From positions 341,041 through 405,040 of the forward strand of contig JAFISE010000006.1 in the NCBI GenBank assembly GCA_022560025.1: a stretch of DNA of 64,000 nt, written 5' to 3'. The notes beneath the pieces are model-generated. The model saw only the letters and a program-made list of their open reading frames with translations. It was not told where the DNA came from and did not search any database. Below, in pieces: positions 33,813 to 45,330 of this stretch (its first letter is position 1; each line of letters begins with the position of its first letter). Origin of the DNA: Stagonosporopsis chrysanthemi (Eukaryota > Ascomycota > Dothideomycetes > Pleosporales > Didymellaceae). The position numbers and the translations under genes are program-made.

Positions 33813-36050
33813 TTACACCTTCCTTCTCACCAACCCTCTAAAGAAATCAAAGCTATTGCTATCGCTCTGCAAACTCACCACCTTCCCCGTGGGTCGATCC
33901 TGCCACCCCAACTCCTCTGCTAACAAGAGCCCCCAATCCCTCGTGATACCCTTGATGCGCGCTTTGATACCGCCCTCACACTCCAACTCCACAATCTGAT
34001 CCGTGTGCAGCCACGCCTGGTAGTACTGTTCCTCCATATCGCGATTAAATCCAGCAGTGCAGAAGGTAGTGTACAGCGACTCAAACGAGGCGAGGATGCT
34101 CGCAAGCAATTTTTCCTGCGTGAAAGGTTTGAGCGGCGGATTATGGCCTGCTGCAAGCTGGTTGAGCGAGGTTGTGGGCAGGGCATTGGAGAGGTTGAGA
34201 CCGATACCGCACACGACATCGTACGAAGTGCCCGAGTAGCTGCTGTTGACGAGGATGCCACCAATCTTCACGACGGGGTTGTTGCTGCTCCCAGGGAGTT
34301 GAGCGTAAATGTCGTTGGGCCACTTGAGCTTGACGGGAATCTTCTCATAACCGGGCGCATAGCTTTGGATGCCTTCTACGATGGCTAGCGCGGCGAGATA
34401 CTGGACGAAGATCACTGGGGCGGATTGCGAGAGCTGGAAGCTGTGGTGCAAAACGGTGCTGAACATCATTGCGCCTGGCGGTGCGACCCAAACGTTCGAA
34501 CCGCGACCGCGACCGGCGATTTGCGTTGTCGCTGTTACGGTAAACCCGTTAGGTAGACTGCGGAGGAGAGCGGGGTTCTTGTCGAGGAGGGTATTAGTGC
34601 TAGTTACTACCTCCCCATAGATCAGTGTTGAGCCAAATGATGCTGAAGGATTGCGGAGCTTGGTGTGGTAATGGTGCAGGTTGGCATAAAAGGCTTCGTG
34701 GTGGAACAGTGTTTCGCGGCTTGTAGGAACACCTTCTTTGTGAGGAAGAATGGTTTTGACAATTTTGTCGTAAGACAGAATTTGGTCAAACGCGGAGTTA
34801 GCGGTATACTCAATGCACTCCTGAATTTCTTCCTCGTTCGTCTTCGGCTTCTTGTCATCGGCTGTCTCATCTGCAGTCCCTTTTTTCGATCTATCTTTTG
34901 TCGACGCCAGTGTTGGCAATTTCTCAGAGACTGCACTCACAGCCCGTTTTAATTCCTTGACGCCCCATACGCTGCCCTCTTTCTCAATGTGGAACACGTC
35001 ATTCCCGCCTTGAATGTAGTCTTCACCATCGACTACAGTGATGACTTCGGCCCAAGACGCGACCAGATCCGCGACGGCTGTCGGTTTGTGAGAAGTGAGA
35101 TGCAGGCGGGAAAGGGATGGTACCGCTTGTTCCTGTTCATTGACATTCAAGCCCAGTTTGCGCAGCATCATCGCCAAGAACGCAACTCGGTCGGTATCTG
35201 TGGAGGTTATAGCATCAATCAAAGATGCATAGGATGGAATGCTGGGTATGGGACTCAGATTTTGCGGTGCAAACCTGCAATATTCTGTCAGTTGAAAGAT
35301 TGGGCAAGCGTTGGGGTACTTACTCAGGATGCGGGCCAGTCAGTACGGCATGTCCTTCGCCCACTTTGCGATACACAACCGCAGCTCGGCTCTCACCAGA
35401 ATCGACATGTAGGTTCTCGGTGTAACTGGCCAGGATTTGGACGCCTCTCGATTCCAGCTTCTTTGCATCAACAAACACTCCACCGCCGTTATAGTAGCTC
35501 TTGAATGACCTTGTCATATCTTCTTTCTCATCACCGAATGCAGCTTTCTCAATCCTGATGTCTGCCGCTCTAGCGCCAGCCTCACTGGCATACTTGAACC
35601 CGTCGAAGGCCAAGCCTCTGCAAACGCCTGGAAAGAACCCCAGTTCGCGATCTCCGACAACCGCCATGTTTGGATCATCGATTTCAAACTCGCATTTCGC
35701 GCTGCCGTAATAGCCGCCAGCACAGAAACCTAGGTACGAGCCACCAGCATTGACGTAGCGGTTGATGCGGCGGTTGCCCTCACCATTCAGAGTACGGCAG
35801 TAGCCAAGGTCTGCACCACCAGGGAAGACCAGTAGCGCACAAGTGCTGAGCCAAGGCTCCTTGATGAGGACATCGCCTGTGACAGGGATCACAGCGTATG
35901 CTGGAGAGAGCAGGAGGCGAAGGGTGTACAGGCAGTGGCGAACGGATTCAGTAGTGCTGCCGTGTCCTACACATTGTGAGCAAAGGCGAATCGAGATTCG
36001 TCCAAGATTATACCTGAGTACACCAAGACGTTCAACTTCCGGGTTGCCAT
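33813..36050 (-). CDS. BPL1: Biotin--protein ligase BPL1
   Basis: Exons 36050-36014, 35966-35324 and 35274-33813 give 713 aa, about the size of yeast Bpl1 (690). The N-terminal third is a glutamine-amidotransferase-like domain (LLVFPGGADLGYC, GSYLGFCAGGYYGS) typical of fungal BPLs. The catalytic half has TQIAGRGRGSNVW (biotinyl-AMP loop), GAMMFS, KLKWPNDIYAQL (biotin pocket Lys/Trp) and GIGLNLSNALPT, followed by the small C-terminal SH3-like domain. It attaches biotin to carboxylases such as acetyl-CoA and pyruvate carboxylase. Exon 1 codes for only 12 residues (MATRKLNVLVYS), which join to GHGSTTESV. Divergent from COA4 over 124 bp. Confidence 0.95.
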
Positions 36051-36174
36051 TATGGTGACGTGCTGCTTCGGAGCCGAGATGGACCGATCCTACGCCGTGA
36101 AGGTCTACGCGTAACTTGCTCACTCTACAACGAGAGTTACAACAAACACCTTCTTCGTCCTAAGCTCTTCCAGG
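36051..36174. promoter_or_regulatory. Shared divergent promoter of BPL1 and COA4
   Basis: Only 124 bp separate the two start codons, so both 5' leaders and core promoters must fit within it. No TATA-like box or named factor site was recognised. Confidence 0.5.
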
Positions 36175-36621
36175 ATGTCAAAGGATACCAAGGCAAAAGA
36201 TGCTGCTGCGCAGATGATGGCCGATGATGAGCCTGATGACTGGTGCGCGCAATGGGTTTTCCCGCTAGAATGCCGTTTGCTGATAAACGTATAGGGACAA
36301 GCGAATCTTCAGCACTGGCTGCGCAGGCGCGTAAAGTGGCAGCGATTGATGTGCTCTGCTGATGTCTCTAGATGAGAACGCGAAATTGACAGATTGCTAC
36401 TATGAGAAGAAAGACTGGCGAGCGTGCAAAGCGGAGGTGAGTCGATGTTGTTCTCGATCGTTGAACCTCGGACGCCGAGATGCTGCCGAGCCACTGCAGA
36501 TAGCGAAGGTTTCCGTTATTTCTAGAGCACCTGGACTGACAGCCAAGCGTAGATGGAGGTTTTCCGACAGTGCTGGCAAAGGCATGGAAACGACAAGCGC
36601 ACCGACTCAAAAGATATCTAA
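36175..36621 (+). CDS. COA4: Cytochrome c oxidase assembly factor COA4 (twin CX9C)
   Basis: Four exons, 36175-36242, 36295-36326, 36372-36436 and 36553-36621, give 77 aa. The protein has DDWDKRIFSTGC, then the paired CX9C motifs C-ADENAKLTD-C and C-KAEMEVFRQ-C, and the WQRHGND end, matching Coa4/Cmc3. Such proteins are oxidised by Mia40 in the mitochondrial intermembrane space and support cytochrome oxidase assembly. Intron 2 (36327-36371) must begin with GC: only CAG|GCGCGT joined to the acceptor at 36371 gives the exact CX9C spacing; the nearby GT donor shifts frame into a stop. The other introns are GT-AG. ATG at 36175 follows a short leader shared with the BPL1 promoter. Confidence 0.9.
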
Positions 36622-36968
36622 GCGCCGCAGCGCCGAAAGGACTTCAGATGTCATGAATATATAGTCATCGACATAGGCCTGCTGTAGGGCTGTTGGGTGC
36701 TTCATTAGGGTGTGTATGATAGTATGTATGCTAGACTCCTTGAATGCTGGAGAAAGAAAGTAAAGCTTGAAAGCACTACGTATTGACGACCCTCGCTTCG
36801 ATGACCGTTCCGCACGGTACGGGCGTCACACATTTTTCTTTTCTCAATCACAGACTATTTCTCCGTTGGCAGCCCAGGAGCCTGCACTGGGTGTCCAGCG
36901 CGTCGCATTTGATCATGATCTGATCCTGTGTGACAACACGCAAGCAGGCCACCGTACACCACTCGCTC
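36622..36968. other. Convergent intergenic region
   Basis: 347 bp between the COA4 and KES1 3' ends. Nothing beyond untranslated sequence was seen. Confidence 0.5.
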
Positions 36969-38338
36969 TTACTTCTGCACGTAGATAGGCGGGTTGACAT
37001 CAGGATGGAATGGCGATTGTGCAGCGCTTGCCTTATCTTGATCAAACAGCCAGATACCGTTGGTCAAGGACTCGTTTGTCTTCTCGCCAACCTTGGCAGC
37101 TAGTTGCTCGAAAACAGGCGACTTGTCCGTGCGACTGAAGAATTTGCGTTCCCACTCGTGACCGTCTGCCTGTTCTTGCTTGCGCATCTCGCGCTGGCGG
37201 TTTTCGATGATGGATTTCTCGGCACTGGTAGTGTCCAGATCGCCCTTGACGATTGCGTCGGCCACCTTCTTCCACGCGCGGCGAGACTCGAAGTCATCTT
37301 GCTCAGCGACTGGTGCCACAAAGAGGGGTGTTGTTTTGTTGACGCTGGGGTCGTGCGACGCGAAAGTCGATTTGTTCTTGGCATCCTTGATTGCCCATTT
37401 ATCAATCCATTGGCCTTCGGCATCAAAGATGACATCCTTCTCTTTCCCTGTAGGGTAGAGGGAAGCCGAGAAGCGGTTCTTCTTTCCGGACACCCACCCT
37501 CTACCACTGTAGTCGATCTTGGCTGTGTAACCGGACGAGGATGTGATGTAGGATGAGCCGTTCAACTCGACATAGGGGGAGCCCGAGATGAGGCCTTCAA
37601 TGTGCAGGGACGGGAGGGTGATGAGATAGTCCTCGTCGAACGCATCAATGTGGAGAGTCGCGTGGCCAATTTGCTACAGAATGTCAGCTTCGGTCTGCCT
37701 TCAAAGGCTGCAAAACACCGACCTTCACATTGATAGTGCTCGAGAAAGAGGCCTTTTGTGCGTTGTATCCTGTCAAGCGAACACCGTGCTGGCTGTTCCA
37801 GATCGAGTATGCTGTGACTGGAGGGTGATGGCTACACCGTCAGTGTTGGTGGAGATCACGCCGTTAATCTCAAGACCCATACCTGACTTGCTCGCTGACA
37901 AGCTGTGTTGTGCCTGCCTGGTCTTCCCACTTGCCCAAAAAAAGCTCACCCAAGAAAGGGTTCAGCGGCTTCTTTTCGCTGCCTAGCTTCTCGCTGCGGC
38001 TGGCATATTGCTGCTTTAGTGTGCTGAGGAACCACTTGAGTACAAGGGCAGCGCGTCTTGCGGGGTCCTTTTCGGCAGCGGGGGCGACAAATATGGAGGG
38101 GTGTTCTGTCCAGTACGAGGAGAACTCGGTGAGAGACGTGGTAGAGAGGATGAAAGCGGGCGCGGTCATGGAGGAGAGATCGCCATTAAAGGATGCAATC
38201 GACTATCTCAGGTCAGCATACGCACATTCGGTGAATAGGGTAGAAATGTAGTATTGCGCCTATCCAGCGTACCTTGAGAAAGCTACCCCACGAGCCCTTT
38301 GCCTGAGGAGGCACAGCAGATCCTTCTTTCTCGGCCAT
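36969..38338 (-). CDS. KES1: Oxysterol-binding protein homologue (Kes1/Osh4 type)
   Basis: Exons 38338-38273, 38202-37883, 37831-37723 and 37673-36969 give 399 aa (yeast Kes1 is 434). It is the short form with no PH or ankyrin domain. The start GSWGSFLKSIASFNGDLSS is the lid helix that closes over the sterol, and the family fingerprint EQVSHHPPVTAY is split by intron 2 (EQVS/HHPP). NPFLGELFLGKWED and the C-terminal FFSRTDKSPVF/HPDVNPPIYVQK are typical. The family exchanges sterol for PI4P between ER and Golgi/plasma membrane. The ATG at 38338 lies in strong context (gccATGg on the other strand). Confidence 0.93.
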
Positions 38339-38685
38339 GGTGTGTATTTTTGCGTTCAGAAGTATAAAATTACGAGGATTCTGAGGTCGATGAACTGCGG
38401 GGTGGGGTATGTTCACCGTGTTGTCGTGACGACAAAGGGAGAAATGGTGGGTCAAGGCTTGAGCTCATTTGGTCGAGTTAAATGACGTCGCACGCTCAGC
38501 CACAACACGCATGTCCATGACGAATACGCAGACAGAATTGCAACACGACTAAGATTGTGAAGCAGGCAGTCACAAGTGGACTGCTGGGACAAACTGGTAT
38601 TGACTTTCGCTATGCTAATTTTGAAGACATCATGGCTCGTACACGCGTGAAGCATCGTGCGCAACTGCGATTGGAGGCGATTCAC
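38339..38685. other. Tandem intergenic region
   Basis: 347 bp: KES1 promoter and phosphoglucomutase 3' flank. No element was recognised. Confidence 0.5.
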
Positions 38686-40537
38686 TTAGGTCTTGACATC
38701 AGGCTCAGTGCGACCAATGTACTCCTGCAGCTTCAGGAGATCGGTGGCAAGCTTGACGTTGTCCTTCAAAAAGTCCTGAGCATCCTGATCGTATGCAGAC
38801 TCATCGCTGGTGTGCTTCTCGATATAGAGTCGGATGGTGGCACCACTGCTGCCAGTACCGGACAGACGAACAACAATGCGGCTGCCGTCATCGAACTTAA
38901 CGAAGATACCCTGGTTCTTGCTGACACTGCCGTCGAGATCGGTGTACGAGAAGTCGTCAGCCTCGACGACCTTGCGGCCGGCGATAGTTGAGCTCACGAA
39001 CTCATCCTTCTTCGTGGTGATCAGCTCCTTCATGTGGGCAGTGACCTTATTGGCGCCCTCAGTCTCGCAGCCTTCGTAATCGTAACGGGTGAAGAATGTG
39101 CGTCCGTAAGTCTTCCAGAAGTCTTTCTGGATGGACGCAATGCTGGGTGTGGTACCACTCTGCTTACCAACGCCAGCGATGATGTTGAGCCAGGCAACAA
39201 CAGCCCACAGACCATCCTTCTCGCGAATGTGGTTGGAGCCGGTTCCAAAACTCTCCTCACCGCAAATGTTCATCTTGTCGGAGTCGAAAAGACCGCAGAA
39301 GAACTTCCACCCGGTAGGGACCTCGTAGCACTCGACACCCTTCTTCTTTGCGACCAGGTCAATCGCGCCGGAAGTGGGCATGCTTCGTGCAAGACCGTAG
39401 ATGCCCTGCTTCTTGAAGTATGGGATGAGCTCAGCATGGTGAGCAATGATAGCCAAGCTGTCACCAGGTGAGACGAACGAGTTTGCGCCGTAAATCATGT
39501 TGCGGTCGCCATCACCGTCGCTGGCAGCACCGAAGTGGATGCCGTTCTTGTCGACAGCATCGACGAGCGACTTGGCGTAAACCAGGTTGGGGTCTGGGTG
39601 ATGTCCACCGAAATCAGGCAGAGGAACGCAGTTCTGTGTGCTGTTCGGAATCCCCAACTCCTTCTCGAAGATGTCAACGCCGTACGAGCCAGTGACACCG
39701 CTCAGACCATCGAAGAGAACCTTGAAGTCCGAGTGCTCCTTGAGGAACGACTTGATCAGATCGAAGTCGAAGATGTCCTTGAGCATCTCGAGGTAGTCCG
39801 TGGTCGAGTGGATGATCTCGACCTCGAGGTCACCATACTTCTGTGTACCGATCGTGCTGAGGTCGATGTCAGGGATATCGGCGATCTGGTAAGAGGTGAG
39901 AGTCTTTGAGGTCTCGAAGATCTTGTTCGTGACGCTCTCAGGGGCAGGGGCACCGTTGGCCAGGTTGTACTTCATGCCGAAGTCCTCATCGGGTCCTGTA
40001 TTATCATCAGTACTGCAATCCTCTAGATCTGGTATGAGCTAGGAGATACCAACCTCCAGGGTTGTGGCTGGCGGTGAGCAGAATACCACCAGTGGCCTTT
40101 CTGATCCTGATAATATGACTAGCGGCAGGCGTACTGAGGATGCCGCCCTGACCGATCAGCAGCTTCTTGACGCCATAAGCCGCACTGATCTTAGCAATCT
40201 TCTGTGTGACTTCAGGGTTCCAGTAACGACCATCACCGCCAATGACGAGGAAAGCGCCATCTGCGCCCTCAGGAATCGACTTGAGGATGCTGGTGATAAA
40301 GGACTCAGAGTAGTTCTCCTTCTGGAAGACCTTGACCTTCTTGCGAAGACCAGAGCTGGTGTCTGTTAGCTTCACCCTCCACGCAGACACTGGTTTGAGC
40401 TGATGGTAAGTCTCGACTGGCAACGCTCCACGTTCCAGCTAGATCATACTTTGGGTAACAACAACCGCAGGTCTGAGGACTTACGTTCCAGGCTTCTGGT
40501 CCTGAAAAGGTTGAAGCTCGACAGTTCGGACGCTCAT
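38686..40537 (-). CDS. PGM2: Phosphoglucomutase
   Basis: Exons 40537-40485, 40355-40054 and 39995-38686 give 554 aa, the usual size for eukaryotic PGM (yeast Pgm2 is 569). It interconverts glucose-1-phosphate and glucose-6-phosphate in the cytosol. Motifs: VQ..PF..QKPGTSGLRKKV at the start, the phosphoserine loop LLTASHNPGG (split by intron 2), the metal loop DGDGDRNM, the sugar loop CGEESFGTGSNH, and the phosphate-binding RLSGTGSSGATIRLY. Domains 1-4 are all complete. Intron 1 is 129 bp; the acceptor at 40356 is fixed by the PGTSGLRKK join. The choice between PGM1 and PGM2 names is arbitrary here. Confidence 0.95.
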
Positions 40538-41053
40538 GATGTCTGAGTGAATGTTCTGTGTGGTTTCAGTGAAGATTGGTTGAATTGAAGCGTTGGTTGA
40601 GCGACCGCAGACGTGTTTTGAGGGGCATAGCTTGCCAGCTCGCGCCTGCCCCCACTTCGCAATGACGGAGTCCAAGCGTCAAATTGTCGACCACTAGCAG
40701 CTCCTCGGGAAAGGATCCGCGCATTTCATTGCTTTCAGCTGGCCATCTTCTCAACGCTTTCGTCTTCGCCTCTTTAACGCTCCTTGGTGAAGAGAAAATC
40801 ACGGCAAGGCTTGAGGCTGTCTGGCCGTTCTCCGGCATTCGGATCAGCCTGGCCTGCGTGCACGGACATCTCCGCTCTCCTCCGCACAGCCCAGGCATCT
40901 TTTTCCATCCCAACACGAGAAAGATCGATTCGCCTAAAATTCAAGAACCGCTCAACACTCCCACATCCCTGCGCAGGATTAGTGCCGCTGGCTTGAGGCT
41001 GTTCTGCACCGTCTGTCCGACTCTGTCGGTGCTGTGACTACCTTCAAACCGCT
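40538..41053. other. Divergent intergenic region
   Basis: 516 bp between phosphoglucomutase and the Asteroid-like gene. No named element was recognised. Confidence 0.5.
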
Positions 41054-42900
41054 ATGGGCATTCCCGGACTTGCTAGACGCTCTGAGCCATATGCAGAGTG
41101 TCAGTCTGCGCAGCAACTGCATGGTTACCAAGCGATTGTCGACGGCCCTTCACTCGCCTACCATGCTCACAAGCTGGCACTTGCCGGCTTGCCTAAGGTT
41201 CCTTCTTACGAGGATATCAACATTGAAGCCATACGCTGGCTAAACTCACTTGAGGCTGCCAACATCAAGGTGTGAGTGACCACGACTGTTTCCCAGACAT
41301 GCTGCTTGGACATGTGATTGGATGCTTGGGGCACGAAACGTACTATATTGGTAAGGCGCATGTTCAATCGCTATCACGTCTAGTCAATGTTGACCGTGTT
41401 GCAATCCGAAATGCGTTGGTCACCTTAAGAATTATTTTACAACATGTTTCTCTACTCTTACAAGAAGTTCTAGCTAACGGGTCTCTTAGGTCCAAGATCG
41501 TTTTTGATGGAGCTTTACCTGACTCAAAACGAAATGAGCGAGTTCATAGGTTGGAGCAGAACAACTCGAGGGTTCGTAACTATCGAGTTCAGTATCCCAC
41601 TGCGTCCTGCCCAGTACCAACATACCTCGGATCGATCTTGCATGCATATCTGGCGCCGTCACTGAGAGAGGCCTTGCTCAACACTCCGTTCGCCCAACGG
41701 ACGCGCATCGAGCCGGGAGAAGCAGATGACTGGTGCGCCCTGCATGCTAAAGACTATGCTCGTTCGGTCATCTTTACAAGTGATACCGATCTGCTGCTTT
41801 ATAACTACCCTGCAGAGACGCTTATTGTTTTTTTCCACGATGCAGACGTCTCAGCAGGATTCAAGTCATACAGCCCTGAGCAGATACGCAAGCGACTGGA
41901 GCTGGGTTCTCTTACTCAGTTCGCGTTTGCCATTACTCGGGAGCCATCACACACATCAGACGACTTACTTCGCGATGCGAAGGCTCTAGACCTGTCTTCT
42001 GAGACATTTCTAGAGTTCAGCGGGCGCTATGCTGGACGCACAAGTATACCTAGTCACTTCACGAAAGACGGTGATCAGCTATCGTCACTTCAGAATCTTG
42101 ACGTAAGAATATCTGAGTTCGTTCATCAAGCTCTCAACAAGTCTCCAACACCGCTGGTTTACCTGCCATTACTTGTTGAGGATCCAAATCAATCCTCTGC
42201 GTGGAGCTCAGGTCAGGATTACCGCAGACTAGCGTACTCAATGCTGGCGCCGAGTACTTCCACAATCCACGAGTATCGACGGAAAGCGCAAGGCATCTCA
42301 GTGCAGGAATTCAACTTACAAATGGCCGACTTCTCAAGTTCGGACATGTTGATGCATATCAACGGTGTCAGCAAGTGGGCTGCAGATCGAGAGCTGGCAC
42401 CAAGAATGATGTGGCCGCTCTTCGCGCTGAGTATCGTCTTACTGGACTCGAAAACAACACCTCCTATACCTGTTGTTCTACACATGCTCAACAGTGAATT
42501 CGATAACTCCTGGGAATATATTCACCTTACAGCTCGACTGCAAGCTGTGCTGTATTCGCTTCGTATGCTCCAGCAGATAATTACCGTCCATCAAGCTCAC
42601 AATTTGGCTGTCGATGATATTCTAAAGCAAATGGCCAAGCATCTGGCAGATATGCCCTCAATAGCTGATACATTCACAGTACCGGGGCAGTCAAGAAAGC
42701 TTCTGGCCGGGCACGAGAGGCTGAAGAACATGGTCGAGGAAATTTACATCGCTTCTGGAGCCGAAGTGCCTGTTGAGCATGTCCCAAGTAAAAAGAAAAA
42801 AAAACAGTCAAAGGAGGCAGAAAGGAAAAAGAAGAAGCAAGAGCAGCGACAGCAAGTCAGGTCTTCCGTCTCTAATCCTTACGCCATGTTACAAGGATAG
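41054..42900 (+). CDS. Asteroid/XPG-domain protein
   Basis: Exons 41054-41271 and 41490-42900 give 542 aa. The start MGIPGLARR and YQAIVDGPSLAYHAH match the N-terminal part of FEN1/XPG-type nucleases (Asp of VDGP), followed after the intron by KIVFDGALPDSKR and GEADDWCALHA..VIFTSDTDLLLYN, the acidic residues of the XPG-I region. This is the Asteroid branch, which keeps the fold but whose nuclease activity is unproven. The middle is helical; the C-terminus is a long Lys-rich stretch (KKKKKQSKEAERKKKKQEQ), probably nuclear. The 218-bp intron is long for this window; donor GT|GTGAGT and acceptor TTAG|GTCC give VSKIVFDG. Confidence 0.85.
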
Positions 42901-43161
42901 TTAGACCAATAGAAACGATTCCTAGCCAGACTATAAATCAATCTACACAGTCCAAAATTGCTTTCAGCCGTCTGTGTTCTTGCCTGATATCAGGTAGGTG
43001 CGTGGACAGCAAAACATGGATCGCAATCTAAAACAAGTCATTCACTAGACCCACCAATGTACCACTCAAAATCGTTCTCCTCTCGTTCAGACCAAACTGT
43101 GTCAACTCAAATTTCAAGCTCGCAGTCACCTAGTCATCATCACACTGACAGATCAAGCCCA

Positions 43162-43706
43162 TCACCAGCCTAAATTCTCATCCCTCGAGAAATCATAAAC
43201 AAAAACCTGCGCAAGCAATGGATCCGTCTCGTTCTACATTCACTTCAGCCCCTTGCCCATCCTCCATCGCAACTTGCCGGTTACTCACCTTCAAACTCTC
43301 ATGTCCCGGGTCCGCATCGAACGCCTTCCTCGCCTCGTCATCCTACCACCCATTGTCAGCATACCATCAAACGCCACCCACTTTCCTCCTTTCCCCCATC
43401 CACCCTCTCCTCTCCCTCCATACCTCTTTTCCATCCACGTTCCTTCCTCGAACAGTAACGGCAACCCCAACGCACCTTAAACACAACAACAAACCCCATG
43501 TCCCACCCAACCTCCCTCTTCACGCCCGTCAACTCCAGCGGGGTATCCAACGGCCTTCCTCCCTTGGGTTCTTCGAGAAGGAGCTCGGGGTGCTGTGCGT
43601 AGAGGGCCAGGAATGCGCGGGCGCGGTCGGATTTCTGGTCGGCGGTGACGTGGGGATGGAAGCGGAAGGTTGCTATTCGTGTTACGGGTGCGGAGGAGGG
43701 GGCCAT
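43162..43706 (-). CDS. Stress-response A/B-barrel (Dabb) domain protein
   Basis: Exons 43706-43476, 43342-43289 and 43206-43162 give 109 aa, in line with single-Dabb proteins. The core reads VTRIATFRFHPHVT at the start (the family's first strand), a helix with RAFLALYAQHPELL, GWDMGFVVVFKDDEARKAFDADPGHE and the closing strand KVFVYDF. All three introns' worth of phases are zero, so each exon is in frame by itself. Dabb proteins are small dimeric barrels, some of which are enzymes (for example polyketide or olivetolic acid cyclases), many of unknown role. The open frame extends upstream to 43973 but that part is low-complexity leader. Confidence 0.85.
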
Positions 43707-44093
43707 TATGGGTGGAAATGTGGATAAAGAGAAGATAGCTGGGGAAGAGGGGAGGAAGTAGGTGAGTATAGGCAGTGAGTTGAGGATTGATGAAGAGGGG
43801 CGTGTGCGGGTGCGGGTGCGGTGGAGAGCCGGATATGCAGTGTCAGACCGAACGTGGGAGTGTGCAGAAGGAGGAGCATTGCGAGATTGATGGAATGTAC
43901 AGTATATTGGGTGTATTACCGCTATGTATAGTAGTTCTGCACGGTCGCAGATATGTGCATGATATATGTCCATACAGTTGGTACATTACCCTTGATCCCG
44001 TCGCACAAGACCCAACATGTAATCTAAGGCTCTTTCGTGTCAACAATATACTGATCCGCTCAGCAGTTAAGACTCAGTACGCTTCCGAGTTTT
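43707..44093. other. Intergenic with GT/GC-rich simple sequence
   Basis: 387 bp that include a short CGGGTG-type repeat around 43805-43825. It holds the Dabb promoter and the 3' flank of the next gene. Confidence 0.5.
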
Positions 44094-45330
44094 CTACTCG
44101 GTTGACTTCCTCCGCTTCAGCCTTGCTGGGTTGTCCGTCGTCCCTTCGCGTGAGCGCTTCCCCGATGCACATTCAAAGGATGTTGACTGAGGCGACGAAG
44201 GCAAAGAGTGTCTAGATGAACGTCGCGACCCTCCTGGTTTCACCGTCATTACGGTTGGTTCCAGCACGGCTAGAGGTATGGCTTGCGACATGGTCTCGTT
44301 CTGGGTATCCTCTTGCGAAGGCGGGGAGTAATGCACGAATGTATCCATAGGGCTGAAGACTTCGCTCGGCTGGGTACTGTTGACGGTACCCTGTGTGTCC
44401 GTCAAGATCAAGATGGGTGACGCCGAGGGGAGTGAGGGCTCTGTGCTTGCGCTATCGTCCTGAGCCGTTGTTGGGTTAGCCGAACGATCGATCTTATGCA
44501 AAGCAGGGAACAAGACTGGAACGTCTTCTTGTACGATATTTGCGTTTCCCGTGCTTGCAGTCGGCGTCGTTACAATGATGGCGGGTATAGAGTGATCTAT
44601 GGGTTTGCGAAGGTTTGTGGTTGCACCTTCTTGCGGACCGTTATCGACAACTAACGAACTGCTTTCCGCAGCGCGATCCTCAGGGTTGCAACATTCTTTC
44701 GTGCGCTGGACAACCCTCACCGTAGGTCTTCTTCTACGGTCGGCAGGCGCAAAAGCTGGCGCTGTCGCGGGCTGAAGCAATGCATCGCGCTGTACAGTCA
44801 CGGCGGCTGAAGCATCCGACACCATGGAACTCAGACCTCCCTGACTGCCCAATACTTCCTCGCCATCCGAGCTCGGCTCACTGGCTGGCTCATCAGGCCA
44901 CTGGTACAGGGAGCGATCCACTTGCGGCAACAGTCTTGTGAATTCTGGATCCTGGTGATGAAAGAAGAAACTCTGGTCCACCGATGCCGGTGGACCGTTC
45001 GGACCATATATAGAGGAGCGTGGGGTGTCGTGAACAGAGCTGATTTCCCCAATGTGCCTGTCTGGCCGTGTGCGCTTCAGTGTAGGAGGTTTTCTCGGCG
45101 CTACAACAACACTCGACACCACCTGGCGCAGCGCTAGGAGATGTGGGGCATCTATGTTGTACTTCGGTAACAGGGCTTGAACGATCTGGCCGAGTAGCTC
45201 GTCAGGTGAGCATGTGGCAACGAAAGGCTCTGAGGAAATGACACTGAGTTTGGTGTTGCTAATCCATGGATAGTGTGAACTTACGTCGGCGGGTCCTTGA
45301 AGGGGCAGGCTCAGGTAATATTGGAGCCAT
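44094..45330 (-). CDS. Hypothetical disordered, probably nuclear protein
   Basis: Exons 45330-45285 and 45229-44094 (55-bp intron) give 393 aa. Not recognised. After a basic start (PSRTRRRQ) there is a short helical conserved-looking segment (SPDELLGQIVQALLPKYNI, about residues 22-40, then PHLLALRQVVSSVVV). The rest is low-complexity Ser/Pro/Thr-rich with scattered acidic patches, and the end carries two basic clusters, GKRSREG and ARLKRRKS, that look like a nuclear localisation signal. The intron is chosen so that the N-terminal basic stretch joins the conserved helix in frame. A role at DNA or kinetochores is possible but unsupported. Confidence 0.6.
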
